From the NCBI GenBank assembly GCA_004194705.1, contig SADC01000268.1, forward strand, positions 1-64,000: a DNA stretch of 64,000 nt, given 5' to 3'. The notes below the pieces were generated by a model, which saw only the letters and a list, made by a program, of their open reading frames with translations, had not been told where the DNA came from and did not search any database. Of the stretch, positions 31,521 through 42,535 are shown in pieces. Source of the stretch: Ditylenchus dipsaci. Lineage: Eukaryota > Nematoda > Chromadorea > Rhabditida > Anguinidae. Numbering within the stretch: position 1 is the first letter of the stretch; each line of letters opens with the position of its first letter. The position numbers were made by a program, and so were the translations under genes.

Positions 31521-33164
31521 CAAAAGCGGGTCGAAAACACAATGCCAAAACACGATCTTGAAATTGGAGAGGGGTACTGATGATTAATTATCAGAGATAC
31601 ATGATTTGCAAAAAATCAAAGAATGAGCAAACCCAAATTTGCAAAGTCCTTTATAACACATATAACAGCGACCGGTAATCAAGTCAGGGGTAAGCTTTTT
31701 GAAAAACTTTCGAGTTAAACTGACAAAGCACTTTTCACATCGCCTGTCATGTTGTTATTATTCTGAAGTGCTTCATCTTTTGGTATTTTTGGCGAATTTA
31801 ATTATATGAAAAATCTACATGGGACTAAGATAATTTTTTTTATCACGGAATTTGGTACCGCAAACGCATTAATGGGTTAAAGGTGCTCAAATAATAAATA
31901 TCTTAATATTCATTATTTAAATATTTTAAATAATATTTTTTCCATCGACAATGCCATGCCCCTTTATTACCAATTTCAAAATATTCTCGAACAGAATACT
32001 TACACATTATAGTCTCTGCAACAATTCGTTAGACTACAATGACAGAATTATTCAAAAATTATTTTAGCAAAAAATTATTAGCAGATAGGGAAGCTAGTGA
32101 TTCATACCCAAATTTCCCAACTAGAGTGTTCTCACAATCTGTAAACAAAAACTAATGATGAATAGCACAAAAGCAGCAACAAGTATGCAAAAACTAAAAA
32201 TCTCTTGACTCGGACTTCTTTAAAAAAATCCATTTTAAGAGTGACTGGAGATCAGGTTTCAATGCGCGCACCACTTGAAAAATCATGCTTATCAGTGTTT
32301 TTTGTTGCAACTTGCAAGCCCTAAAATTGAAAATGCTTCGAAAATTTTAGTTTCTATAAATTTTGACTTTTTATTAATATTAAACTGACATAAATTTTAG
32401 TTTTCAAATGCGTGAAATCGAGGCTTCCGCAGATGGGTTCCTCCAGGATTCGGATCGAGATTCCAAAAGTTCCGGGACTCGGGATTCTCGCTAAAAAACC
32501 CGAAATGCGCAGGATTCTTTATTTTCAAACGTTAAAGAGCCGGTAAGTTTCAACGATTTTTAATACATTTTGAGCAATTATGATGTAACAATCTCTATGT
32601 AGTATTTGGGTCGGCTGTGGTGTGTGTGTCGACATTTTGAGTTGGTCTGGTTGTGCCAGTTATAACCTGTTTTTGAACTTGCCTCCTCCTCTGTAGTTGA
32701 ACATTTCCCCGGCATGGTTGAAGAGCCAGCATTTCTTCTCTTCTGACAGCTCTTTGGCCATGCCAATTACTTGTTTAAATATAGAAGAGGTTAGCTCAGT
32801 CCATACAATGGGAGTCCACACATACTCAGTCCATACATACAACTCAGTTCATACAACAGCACCGAAGGAGAGAACGTAACAGTATTTTATTTTTCGAACC
32901 CGAAACCAGGTACAAAGATTTCAGAGTTTCACCACATCTACCACAGTTTTCGCCAAACTGGTTTTTCCAAAATATTCTCTTTCCATAACAAATTTGAGTG
33001 TGCGAAAATTTAAGAGACACAATCTGTAATTTTGGAGTGTTTGGTGGCACCGCCTTTTTCGGACTTTTTTTTCTACCGCACATTATATACCATTCGATTT
33101 CAAATTTAAACGCTCAGCGATATGTTCTCTGGTGACGTCCTTAACTTATCATAAAAATTTCGAG

Positions 33165-33312
33165 TTATGGCCTTTTTAATGGGCTGTAGGACTTTCGTAA
33201 CAAGATAATTTCGTAAGAGCGAATTTTCGTAAAAGCGAATTTCGTAAGAAATTTTTCGCGTAACAACGAATTTTCGTAACAAGCTCTTTCGTAACGCGGT
33301 TTTCAGTAACAT
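33165..33312. repeat. TTTCGTAACAAGCGAAT tandem array
   Basis: Eight or so direct copies of a unit of about 16 bp, TTTCGTAAC with AAGCGAAT spacers, some degenerate. Confidence 0.6.
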
Positions 33313-33417
33313 AGTGATACGTTAAGTTGCTTTTTTGCTTTTGATCCTCCTTTGATGTTTCTATATAGCTTCTGTTGATGTTTGACCAAAAATAGTCAAG
33401 AAAAAAATGAAACAGTC

Positions 33418-33492
33418 AGAGGGTGGAATCGAACCACTGGTGAAAAAGTTCATCCTATCAAACTTACCTACTGCACATAATGCCACTAATGG
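33418..33492 (-). tRNA. tRNA-like fragment
   Basis: On the minus strand a well-formed T arm, GTGGTTCGATTCCAC, is preceded by a possible anticodon hairpin (TGAACTTTTTCA). No convincing A box or acceptor stem, so this is probably tRNA-derived repeat sequence rather than a gene. Confidence 0.3.
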
Positions 33493-33636
33493 GAAAGCTA
33501 TGTGTAGTATATAATATATGAATTCTAGCTCGTAGTTTTTCACCATGCTTTGGGTATTTCTGCTGGTCTCCTAATGGATGAAAAATCTGGGGTCAACTAA
33601 TTATGACCTAAGGTAAAAAATTTCTTAGAGCAATTA

Positions 33637-33893
33637 CCGTATATCTTTAATGAGACCCCACGTAATTAGACCTTATTAGAATTATATGGCTCCTATTAGA
33701 AGATATTTTTACGTTCTATTGAGACCCGACCTTCAAATAAGGCCTACGTCCAAATAGGTGTTGAAAATAAGGCCACCTCAATAGGCCTAATAAGGCAAAA
33801 AAGGCATCTTCTAATAAGGCTCGACTCTAATAAGGCCCCACCCCCAAAGGGGGTTAAAAATGAGCCCTATGGCTCCTTTTAGAAGATATACGA
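33637..33893. mobile_element. CCGTATAT-family MITE, 257 bp, TA flanks
   Basis: TA + CCGTATATCTTTAATGAG on the left; TTAGAAGATATACGA + TA on the right. The interior repeats CTAATAAGGC, the phrase this family shares. Confidence 0.6.
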
Positions 33894-34118
33894 TAAGTGC
33901 TGTGCTATGACAGTCGGTGCCGAAAAAGCAACGGCACTAGATGCGGCATGCATAGGTATAAAAATTGTAATAGCACTGCTAGAAAGTGTCAAGAAACAAC
34001 TTTTTCAATTGTTTGTTACAAAATTTTATAAAATGCGCCTTCCTAAGTGGAAAAGTCCCTCCAAATAGACTAGAAAAAAGGTGAAATATAGTTCAGAGAA
34101 CTGTGGCACCATATACTA

Positions 34119-35305
34119 CAGTCCACTCTCTACATAACGTCTTTCAAGCGACCGCAAAACGGGACGTTATGAGAAAGGACGCTATATAGAGAGAGGCACT
34201 CGTCTATATATCACTCACCAGACTTTATGTAGAGATTTTTTTAAAAAAACTGTTCATTTGAACAATAAATAGCACCCGAACAAACAATTCATGGATGGGC
34301 ATGAAAAGTAAAATACTCTAGCCATAAAGCCAATAAAGCACCCTTGAATGCCAGTGTCTTGTTCGGCAGCAACTGCCAGAAGAGTCCCGTTCATCATCAT
34401 TAAACACATCGTTAACAGAGAAGCGAGAGATTTATTGTGCAACAAATCCATCTGAATCACGAGTCAGATAAATTAAAAACTTTTTACGATCTTACTTGCC
34501 AGTCAGACAGCGCCGTCAAGTTGATATCAGCAGCCTCTCCCTGTGTCGCTTTAAAAAACAATTGAATGTCTCTGATTGAATCCAGCGAGCCAGCCTTCGC
34601 TTGCTTAAACCCATCGAGCTCATTCGCTTCCTGTTCCAGATTTGCATCAGATTTCTCCAGTGGCTTTGTTTTTGTTCGCCAGCGCCTCCTATCCTGATTC
34701 GCAGTTCCTTCGCCAGTGCTTACGTTTTTTCTAGAGCAGCGAATTGTGGAAGAAAAACACAAACGGATCTTACCGCCAAAAGAGCTTTGCTTCTCCACCT
34801 TCTCAATAGCTTTGAGGATTGCCACCCTGCCACTGAGAATGGTTTTGACCGTGGACGCCGGCAGATCAAATTGCTCGCTGAGTTCTTTCGGTTTTTGCTT
34901 GCCGAATGCTTCGATGATCTTTTTCTTTTCGTCCAAAGAAAGCACGCGTCGCTTTCTGTTTGGAGTTGCCATCTAAAACAAAAACAGCTTGAAACTGGCA
35001 GAATAATCTCTTAAACAGCAAATTTTGAAGCTGACCAAACTGAACATATAAAACGCAAAAAATGAGTTATTTTCTTGTTGAGACGCTTTCAATTTTAATT
35101 TTTTTTCGAAAAGACGTTATATCGAGAGGCGTCTTTGAAGCAGTGTCCAGCCAAATTGGGACGTTATGTAGAGAGGGAAGTTATGTAGAAGTCGCTATAT
35201 AGAGAGGCAGTTGTTCGCATTTAGTTTAGACCAACCAAACGAATTTACTGGACGTTATGAGGAGAGGGACGTTATATGGAGAGTCGTTATGTAGAGAGTC
35301 GACTG
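34119..35305. mobile_element. Pogo-type element, copy A
   Basis: Starts CAGTCCACTCTCTACATAAC and ends GTTATGTAGAGAGTCGACTG, with TA on both sides. Subterminal GACGTTATGTAGAGAG motifs recur several times at the right end. It encodes a CENP-B-like DNA-binding domain (34,484-34,972) but has no recognisable DDE catalytic domain, so it was probably mobilised by a fuller relative. Copy B (60,987-62,188) and partial copy C (62,791-63,936) share the sequence. Confidence 0.8.
34484..34972 (-). CDS. CENP-B/pogo-type DNA-binding protein, 162 aa
   Basis: The first 60 residues form a Psq/CENP-B-type helix-turn-helix: KRRVLSLDEKKKIIEAF, KELSEQFDLPASTVKTIL, then VAILKAIEK, as in the N-terminus of pogo/Tigger transposases. 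Such domains bind the element's own ends. The remaining residues (ending LSDWQVRS) match nothing I recognise, and the expected second DNA-binding domain and DDE domain are absent. Full transposases of this family exceed 400 residues. In copies B and C the eighth codon is a stop, so only this copy is open. Confidence 0.7.
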   Translation of the reverse strand: MATPNRKRRVLSLDEKKKIIEAFGKQKPKELSEQFDLPASTVKTILSGRVAILKAIEKVEKQSSFGGKIRLCFSSTIRCSRKNVSTGEGTANQDRRRWRTKTKPLEKSDANLEQEANELDGFKQAKAGSLDSIRDIQLFFKATQGEAADINLTALSDWQVRS

Positions 35306-36727
35306 TATAGACAAAAGTAGATTGTTGATTCATTCAAGAAAAATATTATATTTGTTAGTAAAAATGAAGGCACAAAAAATTGTTGATCTTTGTATGTTGC
35401 CCTCTTTCCGGTGCTCGTTTTTTCGTCGTTTCACCGGACGGCAGAAAAATGAGTCTAAATCTACAATTAGGGGATGTGCTGTAGTTGAATATGTTTAGTG
35501 CGGAAGTGCAGCGAGAAAAATTAATGAGTCACCAACATCAACTTTGAGAAATCAAAAGTTGGTCAGTTTTACTAGTGATCATCCTCGGCTTTTGTTGCTG
35601 CTCGTTGTACCATATTTTTGCAAATCTTATTTAATTATACGACTTTTTTCAATGGTCTAGACTACAAAACAGTAAGCTTTTATGTCACAACAACTTTATT
35701 TTGCTACTTGCTTTATTGTTTAGCTAAAACATGGTGCTGCTGACACTTTTTGTCAATTGTGGCTTTTGGTTTTTATTCATGCTGAGGTGGTTCGACCACC
35801 TTTTCGGCCAATCCCAATGTATAGCAAACTCATTCATGGCCAACCTGACACCTGTGTGTGAGTAAATTAACATTGAATTTTTAAGTGCCCGGGCGGTTTT
35901 TCCACTTCACAAAAATCTGAAAATTTTAAGGTTGATTATTAAGTTCTTGCATACTTAAAGAAGCATGCATGAATCTATATATCAGCAAAGAATCAATATT
36001 TTGCGAATCTATTTTTCTAACACCCGCGAGCTCTACAGATTCTGTTTTTTTTATTCAGCTCTGAAGGGGCATGCTTACCTGTTCAAAATTTGTTCGAAAC
36101 CACCAACTATGGTGACCACCTGAAATTTGAAAAAACGTGGCTTTGAGACTTAACACTGGAATCCCTGATTGTCCTAAAAGCACTTTCTGTGCAGAATTTC
36201 ACGCTGACACGGTGGTGAAAAGAAATTTAAAAAAAATCACTATTTGCGAGTCAGCTGCCCTACGAACAAACCAAGTCAGGATTTTCGCGTATGCAACTTC
36301 AAGAGGGCACATCTCGTCAAATTTAATAATTGATATCACTGATTTATAAAACAAACGAAAGCGCAGATCATGAGCTTTGTAATAAGTATCATCGAGGTAT
36401 TTGTGACAATTTAATGTGAAAATTTTACTTTAAAGAATAATTGTATCCTTTTTCAAAAACGGCGTTGATAATTACGAACGGAACAAAAAGTTTGATAAAG
36501 TCATTTTTTAGTTGTCAGTGTGTACATTTGACATAGCGAGAAAAATTGCACCATGAAAAGCTTTGAGCTAGGGTAAAAAGAGGCTTGAGAGTGTTTAGCA
36601 AAGCTCTCAAAAACAATTTCAAAATCAATTTTGACGTAAAACTCATATTTCGCCACAGAAACCCCAACTTTTGATAAGAAAAGAGAAGGTCTAGATGGGG
36701 TCTAAAGAGGGTCTTAAATGGCCATTA
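35306..36727. other. No gene recognised
   Basis: AT-rich sequence with a fragment of the CCGTATT-family interior (ATCAATATTTTGCGAATC ... CCGCGAGCTCTACAGATTC, about 35,990-36,050) and a solo AAGGGGCATGC at about 36,065 matching the end of the T elements. Short open frames show no motifs. Confidence 0.45.
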
Positions 36728-36964
36728 CCGTCTCCGACTGCGGTTGTCCGCCGCCAATTCAAATTTTTTACTTTATCGTTGGATTTTTGTACGAATTTTT
36801 CTACTTGGTTTCTAACAGAACAGGCCTAAAATAATTCTAGGCCCTGTTTTGTAAGAAACCAAGTTGAAAAATCTTTACAGAAGTTCAATGACTCGGAAAA
36901 ATTTAAATTTGCGGCAAACAATTCAGAACAGGGGGCAATGTCCTTAAAAAAAGAGTGAATACGG
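36728..36964. mobile_element. CCGT-family palindromic MITE, TA flanks
   Basis: TA + CCGTCTCCGACTGCGG on the left and GAGTGAATACGG + TA on the right. The inner arms (GCCGCCAATTCAAATTTTTT; CTACTTGGTTTCTAACAGAA) mirror downstream complements around a centre near 36,835. Confidence 0.55.
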
Positions 36965-37710
36965 TATTTTCGAAAGATTCATACTGAGAAAAACCCAAAT
37001 TCTTTGAATACTAATCTGTGTTTTTCAGGAACCTGATTTGTAAGTTTCATGCTTTTAAACATTGTATTGGTAAGTTGTGAAAAATAATCATGTAAGTTTG
37101 AAAAGAATCACAGAAAGGTCTAATTTTGAGGTGGAAAATTAGCGTAAAAACGATGACTATTTGACCTAGGCTGGAAAGCCACTTTTTGGCTTTTCGACCG
37201 CAAAGAAGGCCAAGAAAAAGCTATTTTTTTGACATTTTTGACCGCGGTTTTTTGAAAGGTTTTGAGATGATCGTTTTTTGATTAGTGCCATGTGCCTCAG
37301 AAATTTGCCTTTTTTCGACTCCAAGGTATGACAGTTCAAAAAACTTCAAAATTGCATATTCCAAACTAATGCAGGTTCAAAATAATCAACTGCTACAGAA
37401 AGTAAAATTGGCTCTGCTAGCGCAAGAAATACGTGAAAAGTTGAGATAACCAGGTCAGACCAGCAAACCTCTTTCTTTCTTTTTCTTTGTTTTTTCTTTT
37501 TTGAATTTTTTTCTTTCTTCTCTCCCTCTCGAGCTATCTTCCAGTAGACTCATTCTGAAACAAAAAAATCAATAAAAAACAGCAAAAAATCTAGCACGAC
37601 GTGTATAAGAAGAAGAATTCACCACCTATCAACGAAACGAGAGTCGAAAATGGGGGGGGGGGGCAAAACTCAAAAAAAAAATGCAATATTTTACCAATTT
37701 GCAATGCAAT
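36965..37710. other. No gene recognised; pyrimidine tract
   Basis: A long T/C-rich tract (37,470-37,545) and AT-rich sequence. GCAATGCAATAT repeats begin near 37,680 and continue past the next element. Confidence 0.4.
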
Positions 37711-37934
37711 ATGCGACACCAGTGGAATATCACCGCCCCCCCCCCAATCATTTTTCAGATATCCTAAAAACATCCTTTTTTAAAGTGGTGAAATTATTAC
37801 GTGTTGTCCCTGAGCCTAATGCCTATGCCCGAAGCCTAGAGCTTAGCCTAATTCCTAAACATGAAAAATATTTGGCCGGGGGGGGGGGGGTTAATAGTTG
37901 TTTTTTGGAGGGGGGGGCTGTATATTACAGTAGA
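37711..37934. mobile_element. C-tract MITE in a GCAATGCAATAT repeat
   Basis: CACCAGTGGAATATCACCG plus C tract on the left pairs loosely with GGCTGTATATTACAGTAGAG on the right. GCAATAT sequence flanks both sides. The interior phrase CCTAATGCCTATGCCCGAAG is shared in style with 46,545-46,570. Confidence 0.45.
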
Positions 37935-38118
37935 GCCAAGATGCAATATTTTCAAAAATCTATTTGCAATATTGCAATGCAATTTTTTTCAGTTCGCAAT
38001 GCAATATATTGCATTGCGAGCTCGCGAGCAAAAACAGAGCCATTAAAGTCTCTGAAGACCGCCTGGAACGATTCTGACAAAAAAGTGCGGGCAGAAAATA
38101 AGAATTTGAAATATAATA

Positions 38119-39270
38119 CGTAAATACTCTAATAAACGGAGATCTCCGTTTATTTTTCAACCCTCCTCGGAGGGTCTCGTTTTATTAGAGAGTCTCCGTT
38201 TATTAGAGAAGTCTCCGTTTATTTTCAACCTTCAAAACAGTTTGATTTGAATTCTGTTATGTCTCAAAAATAATTCAAAAAAAAAATTCGTTCAAAACAT
38301 TTTCAGACAGAATATCTTTTGAAACGGTCAGTCTAAAAATAAGGCAGAAAAATTAATTTTTGTCATCAGTTTGCTTGGGGTTTATTATTTTCGCTGTTTA
38401 CTTTTGTCCTCATTTGCTGATTTAAGATGGCCTCTAACGAAAACTCCGATCAAGCGGCCGAATGGATGCGATGCAAGAAGCTAACGAAACTGGGATCGAC
38501 AGGCAGCATCAACGCGGAAGACGAGGAGCGATTGAATGTAGGTTTTTGTAGATTTGTTTACTACTTCGTTATCGATTTTTTCAGATGCTTTCTGGCGAAG
38601 AATATGAGCTGCAGTTGCACTAGGATGAGGAACGCCGAAAAGCAGCCGGAAGCGACACCACTACAATGCGGCGACAAAGCTTGAGGCGGCCGAATGGGCG
38701 CGCAAGAACAAATCGGTCAATCCGCAGCCAAGAAGTTCTGTGTCACTTGGGCTCGAATTCAAGAGTGGACAAAACGGAAAACGATCTCAAGCAGCAAGTG
38801 TAAGAATTTTTTGAATTTCTCGTAATTCTCTTATTTTCAATTATTCATTTCAGAAACATAGTCTGCGCATTGACTACTCCGATTGACGGCTCGGAGATGA
38901 CAAGATCACCTGCTTCAAACGGACGGATCCATCGGCACAAAAGATGCAGCTTCTAAAAAGAATTTAGAGCTCAACAGATGGCTGGTGACGGAAGCAACGA
39001 CTCTGAAGATGCGGGTATCGAGGAAGACGAGGAGGAACCGAATTTTGAGATGTTGGCTGATGATGAACAGTTATTGTTTGTCGAATAAATGTCTGTCGAT
39101 TCTTTTCTTTCTCGCTTATCGTCAATATACGTCGTTCAAATTGTTTGGTCGAATTGTATTGCACGATTTTTTTGTACCGGGGTCTCCGTTATTAGAGGGT
39201 CTCCTTTTATTTTTAACCTCCTCGAGAGTCTCCGTTTATTAGAGAGTCTTCGTTATTAGAGTATTTACGG
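38119..39270. mobile_element. Pogo-like element with CTCTAATAAACGGAG ends
   Basis: TA + CGTAAATACTCTAATAAACG on the left; TTATTAGAGTATTTACGG + TA on the right. TCTCCGTTTATTAGAGA is repeated several times inside each end. The terminal CCGTAAATACTCTAATAA is close to that of the CCGTATTT MITEs, which may be its deletion derivatives. Confidence 0.7.
38427..39086 (+). pseudogene. Decayed transposase-type DNA-binding gene
   Basis: Exon 1 (38,427-38,537) begins MASNENSDQAAEWMRCKK and ends at a GTAGGT donor. Exon 2 (38,586-38,797) follows TTTTTTCAG and, across a frame change, reads AAEWARKNKSV and then AAKKFCVTWARIQEWTKRK, a helix-turn-helix of the type at the start of pogo-like and Brinker-type proteins. 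The last exon (about 38,854-39,086) ends in an acidic tail, EDAGIEEDEEEPNFEML, and TAA. Stops and frame changes break every exon. It lies inside an inverted-repeat element, so it most likely is that element's own gene. Confidence 0.55.
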
Positions 39271-39274
39271 TATA

Positions 39275-39443
39275 CTACATTTTGAGTATAACGTTATATG
39301 ACTGTGCTTTGCAAAATGTGCGAAAAAAACCAAATTCTAAAAGACTCCAGGCTTTCGGTAATTTTTCGGAGGTTTTAGAGAACTTTGTATTTTTCGCACA
39401 TTTTGCAAGCACAGTCATATACAACGTTATACTCAAAATGTAG
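39275..39443. mobile_element. 169-bp MITE, TA flanks
   Basis: CTACATTTTGAGTATAACGT and its complement ACGTTATACTCAAAATGTAG bound a stem that continues through GACTGTGCTT.GCAAAATGTG. TA on both sides. It begins 4 bp after the previous element. Confidence 0.75.
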
Positions 39444-40395
39444 TATAGCTTTCTGGCGTCATTTTGAGTATAGACTTGTATATAACAATGTTAATAGAGT
39501 ATTCATGAAAATGAAGTTCTGACACAATTCAGAGAAGTACCGTTACGCCCCTGAATGGACCAGGGCAAATTTTTCGGAAAAAAATTTGTTCGAAACTTCG
39601 ATCCGATGTGTTTTTTGCATGGTAGGGAAAAACGGCAAAACGACAAGAAACGGCAAAATTTTTCAAAAAACAATTAATTTTGAAAACGGCAAAAAAGCGG
39701 CAAACTTTCTCGAGTAAATTTTTTTCCGTTTTTTTATTCATTTTGCCGTTTTTGCCGTTCTCCAAGTGTCGGCATCAATTGCCTATGTTTTGCTGGTTTT
39801 TACTGCCTCTGACCCATATTCATGGAGAATTAACACGTTCAGACCTTCTACACACTAATCAATAGCCCAATCAGCAGTATTCAAGCCGTTAGGTGAAAAA
39901 TAATGATAATAAAAACCATTTACTGTAAAACATCTGCCGGACTTATATCATTAACTTTCAGGTACTACGGCTCATTTAGTTATCTTATTTTCATTAAGGT
40001 ATTATCTATTGCTGTTTTTTTATCGATCAGTATTTCAGGCCTTGAACGACCGCTCAATCTTATATCTGAATCATTAGGTTTTTCTATGTGATATTCAAGC
40101 AGTGGTCGCTGTATTAGGTCATTAATTCAGGTAAGTACCCGTGTATTCTCTATTAGAACCACCAACCCCCCCCCCCCACCCGAAATCCGAATTTACTTGA
40201 CTTATTCTTTGCTTTTTGACCTATTTTTTGATAAGACTCTTTACGTATAACTCACTGAAAAGCAGCCCAGGTTCACAGCTATGTTTCGGAATATAACATT
40301 TTGAAGGTTGAAACCGAAAAATGATACAAAACGCGAAGAATAAGTCAAGTAAATTCCGGATTTCGGGAAGGCTTCAATAGAGAAATATACGGTAC

Positions 40396-40572
40396 GTGAC
40401 CAAATTTGCTCGCGCCAAATTTGCTCGGACCGAAATTTGCTGCGGGCCAAAATTTGCTTCGCGCCAAAAATTTGCTCGCGCCATAATTTGCTCGGGCCAA
40501 AATTTGCTCGCGCCAAAATTTGCTCGACCAAAAATTTGCTCGGCCATAATTTGCTCGGGCAAAATTTGCATC
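40396..40572. repeat. AATTTGCTCGCGCCAAA tandem array, left arm
   Basis: About nine direct copies of a unit of about 19 bp (AAATTTGCTCGCGCCAA with variants). The inverted counterpart lies at 42,340-42,535. Open frames through both arrays are produced by the repeat. Confidence 0.75.
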
Positions 40573-40689
40573 GACATAATTTGTATAGGGTAAGTTTTAC
40601 TTAATGTTCAGATTTAATTCCGAGCGACGAAAATACTTTTAATCGTCTAGCACAAGCCTTAATGATCCAAACCATCTTCAAATGATCTA

Positions 40690-41100
40690 ACAACTAGTGA
40701 GGCTGACTAGGGTTTGCAGGCGGCCCTATTGGCGACTATGCCGTTTGGGGAATATCAGTGCTTCGGCGCACTATTCCTGTGGTTCGAGAACATTAGTGAT
40801 TCATGTATAATAGTAGTTCGGGCAGATTAATAGTTCGAGTGCCTTAATGGTTAGGTAGATCATCCACCCACCTGTGAACCCACTTACTTTAACTCGCCTA
40901 TCCTTGCTTATCGTCACCTATTTCGCTTAACCTGCCTACCTCGCCTTACCTGCCTAGCCTCGCCTATTTAGCCTACTATAACGTACTGACAACCCCAGGG
41001 TATACGTTATATCAAAGTTTGACTGTAGAGATTTCAACCTGAACACTTAATATCCTATCTGCCTACCTAACCCACCTAACTGGACATTTACCTGCCCTAC
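40690..41100. other. CCTACCT-rich tract and a pogo-like right end
   Basis: A region of repeated TGCCTACCT/CGCCTA words, with a solo pogo-like right end (GTTATATCAAAGTTTGACTG followed by TA, about 41,004-41,025). It lies in the middle part of the Mutator-like element. No gene called. Confidence 0.4.
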
Positions 41101-41545
41101 CTGGCAGAAAAGGCATTGGCAGTTAAGTGGACTTCAACACAAAAATCCACCTTAATCCAGGCTAAAATCACCATCACCAATTTGGATGGCAAGGAAAATA
41201 TTTTTAGAAAGTCACTTTGATTGTACGTGTTTGTGCTTAAAAGAAAGCCAAGATGTTGTACTTGAGGGTTCCGCAAAAAATATCTGATATTAGTTTGCAA
41301 AAATGGCAGAAATTAGACTTAAACAAAAAATGTGACGATAACCTTCCGTTTCGGACCGCCCACAGTGGTGTTTTTAATTCAATAATGGTAATAATCAACT
41401 ATCAACGTGATATTCACCGAGACGGACAAGTGAACTAATAATCGGATGGTAAAAGAGGGCACAGTTGACTTTCCTAAAAATGAACTACAACAACCGTTTT
41501 TATTCATTCAACTGAGACAAGCACGAAAAACTGAGAGGTTTTAAC

Positions 41546-42125
41546 AATTTTTCAACACATCAAAGATCCTTATTTTAAACTTCTTGTTCCATAAAGCTCC
41601 ACCAGGGCAGATCCCTCTTGTCTGCTTGTTGGTATTACCTTCTTTTCTTAGATGCTGGCTGACACGGATATACTGCTCAAAAGTATGATCGCTCCGGCTC
41701 CATTCACAGCTTCCTTCTTAACTAAGACTGCCTAGACCTATACAAAAAAAGTAAGCCAATTTGAGAATCTGAAAAAGCATGCTTGTGAAACGGAGGAGAA
41801 GTGAGGAAGAAAGTCCCGTCCAGATGATTATTGGCTATTTCGACAGCCAGTCAAGGCTCGAAGCACGCCTGAAGATCATCACCCTGTAATGAACAAAAAA
41901 TAGTGAATCACGCAAGACGTCACAAGTCTGATTACCTAATCAGGATTAAGCATATTCTCTCCTGAGCCAGCCAGAGAACAGCTCAGTCTTGGCATCATCG
42001 TAGCATTTGAACTCATGCAGAAGTACACGTCTGCACTCAGTTTGCTTGAACCAATGGAATTTGTTGCTTGACTCGTTCTCTCTGACTGTTTTCTGAGGCA
42101 CTTTGCTTAGATTCGCTGCAACCAT
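41546..42125 (-). pseudogene. Mutator-like transposase remnant
   Basis: An ATG at 42,125 opens a 59-residue frame (41,946-42,125) that begins MVAANLSKVPQKTVREN and contains WFKQTECRRVLLHEFKC. Next, after a TTACAG acceptor at 41,884, comes a frame reading VEIANNHLDGTFFLTSPPF, interrupted once by TGA. DGTF followed shortly by PP matches the first catalytic aspartate region of Mutator-type transposases. A third block (about 41,546-41,708) reads DHTFEQYIRVSQHLRKEGN and ends in TAA. The frames do not join cleanly and the protein is far shorter than an intact transposase. Confidence 0.5.
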
Positions 42126-42339
42126 CGTCTAAAGTTCTTGAAGCTGTTCGTGAAGATCTATATGGGCGTCTAAAACCAATCAGCTAGTATTCCTTAAAAC
42201 AACAACAGTAAACTCTAAAATCATACATCTTGTGTTTCGAAGTTATATGTTATTGTGCAGCACCATTTAGGCTGATGTTAGACATGTCAGACAGATCTAG
42301 ACCATTAAAGGTAAATCTGGACACTGAGAAAAAAATTTA

Positions 42340-42535
42340 AACCCGAGCAAATTATGGATGAGCAAATTTTGTCCGAGCAAATTATTGGCCGAGCAAATTT
42401 TGGTCCGAGCAAATTTTGGCGCGAGCAATTTGGCCGCGAGCAAATTTTGACCGCGAGCAATTTTGGCGGCGAGCAAATTTTGGCCGCGAGCAAATTTCGG
42501 TCCGAGCAAATTTTGGCGCGAGCAAAATTTTGTCC
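42340..42535. repeat. GAGCAAATTTTGGCGC tandem array, right arm
   Basis: About ten copies of GAGCAAATTTTGGCCGC and variants, the inverse of the array at 40,396-40,572. Confidence 0.75.
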
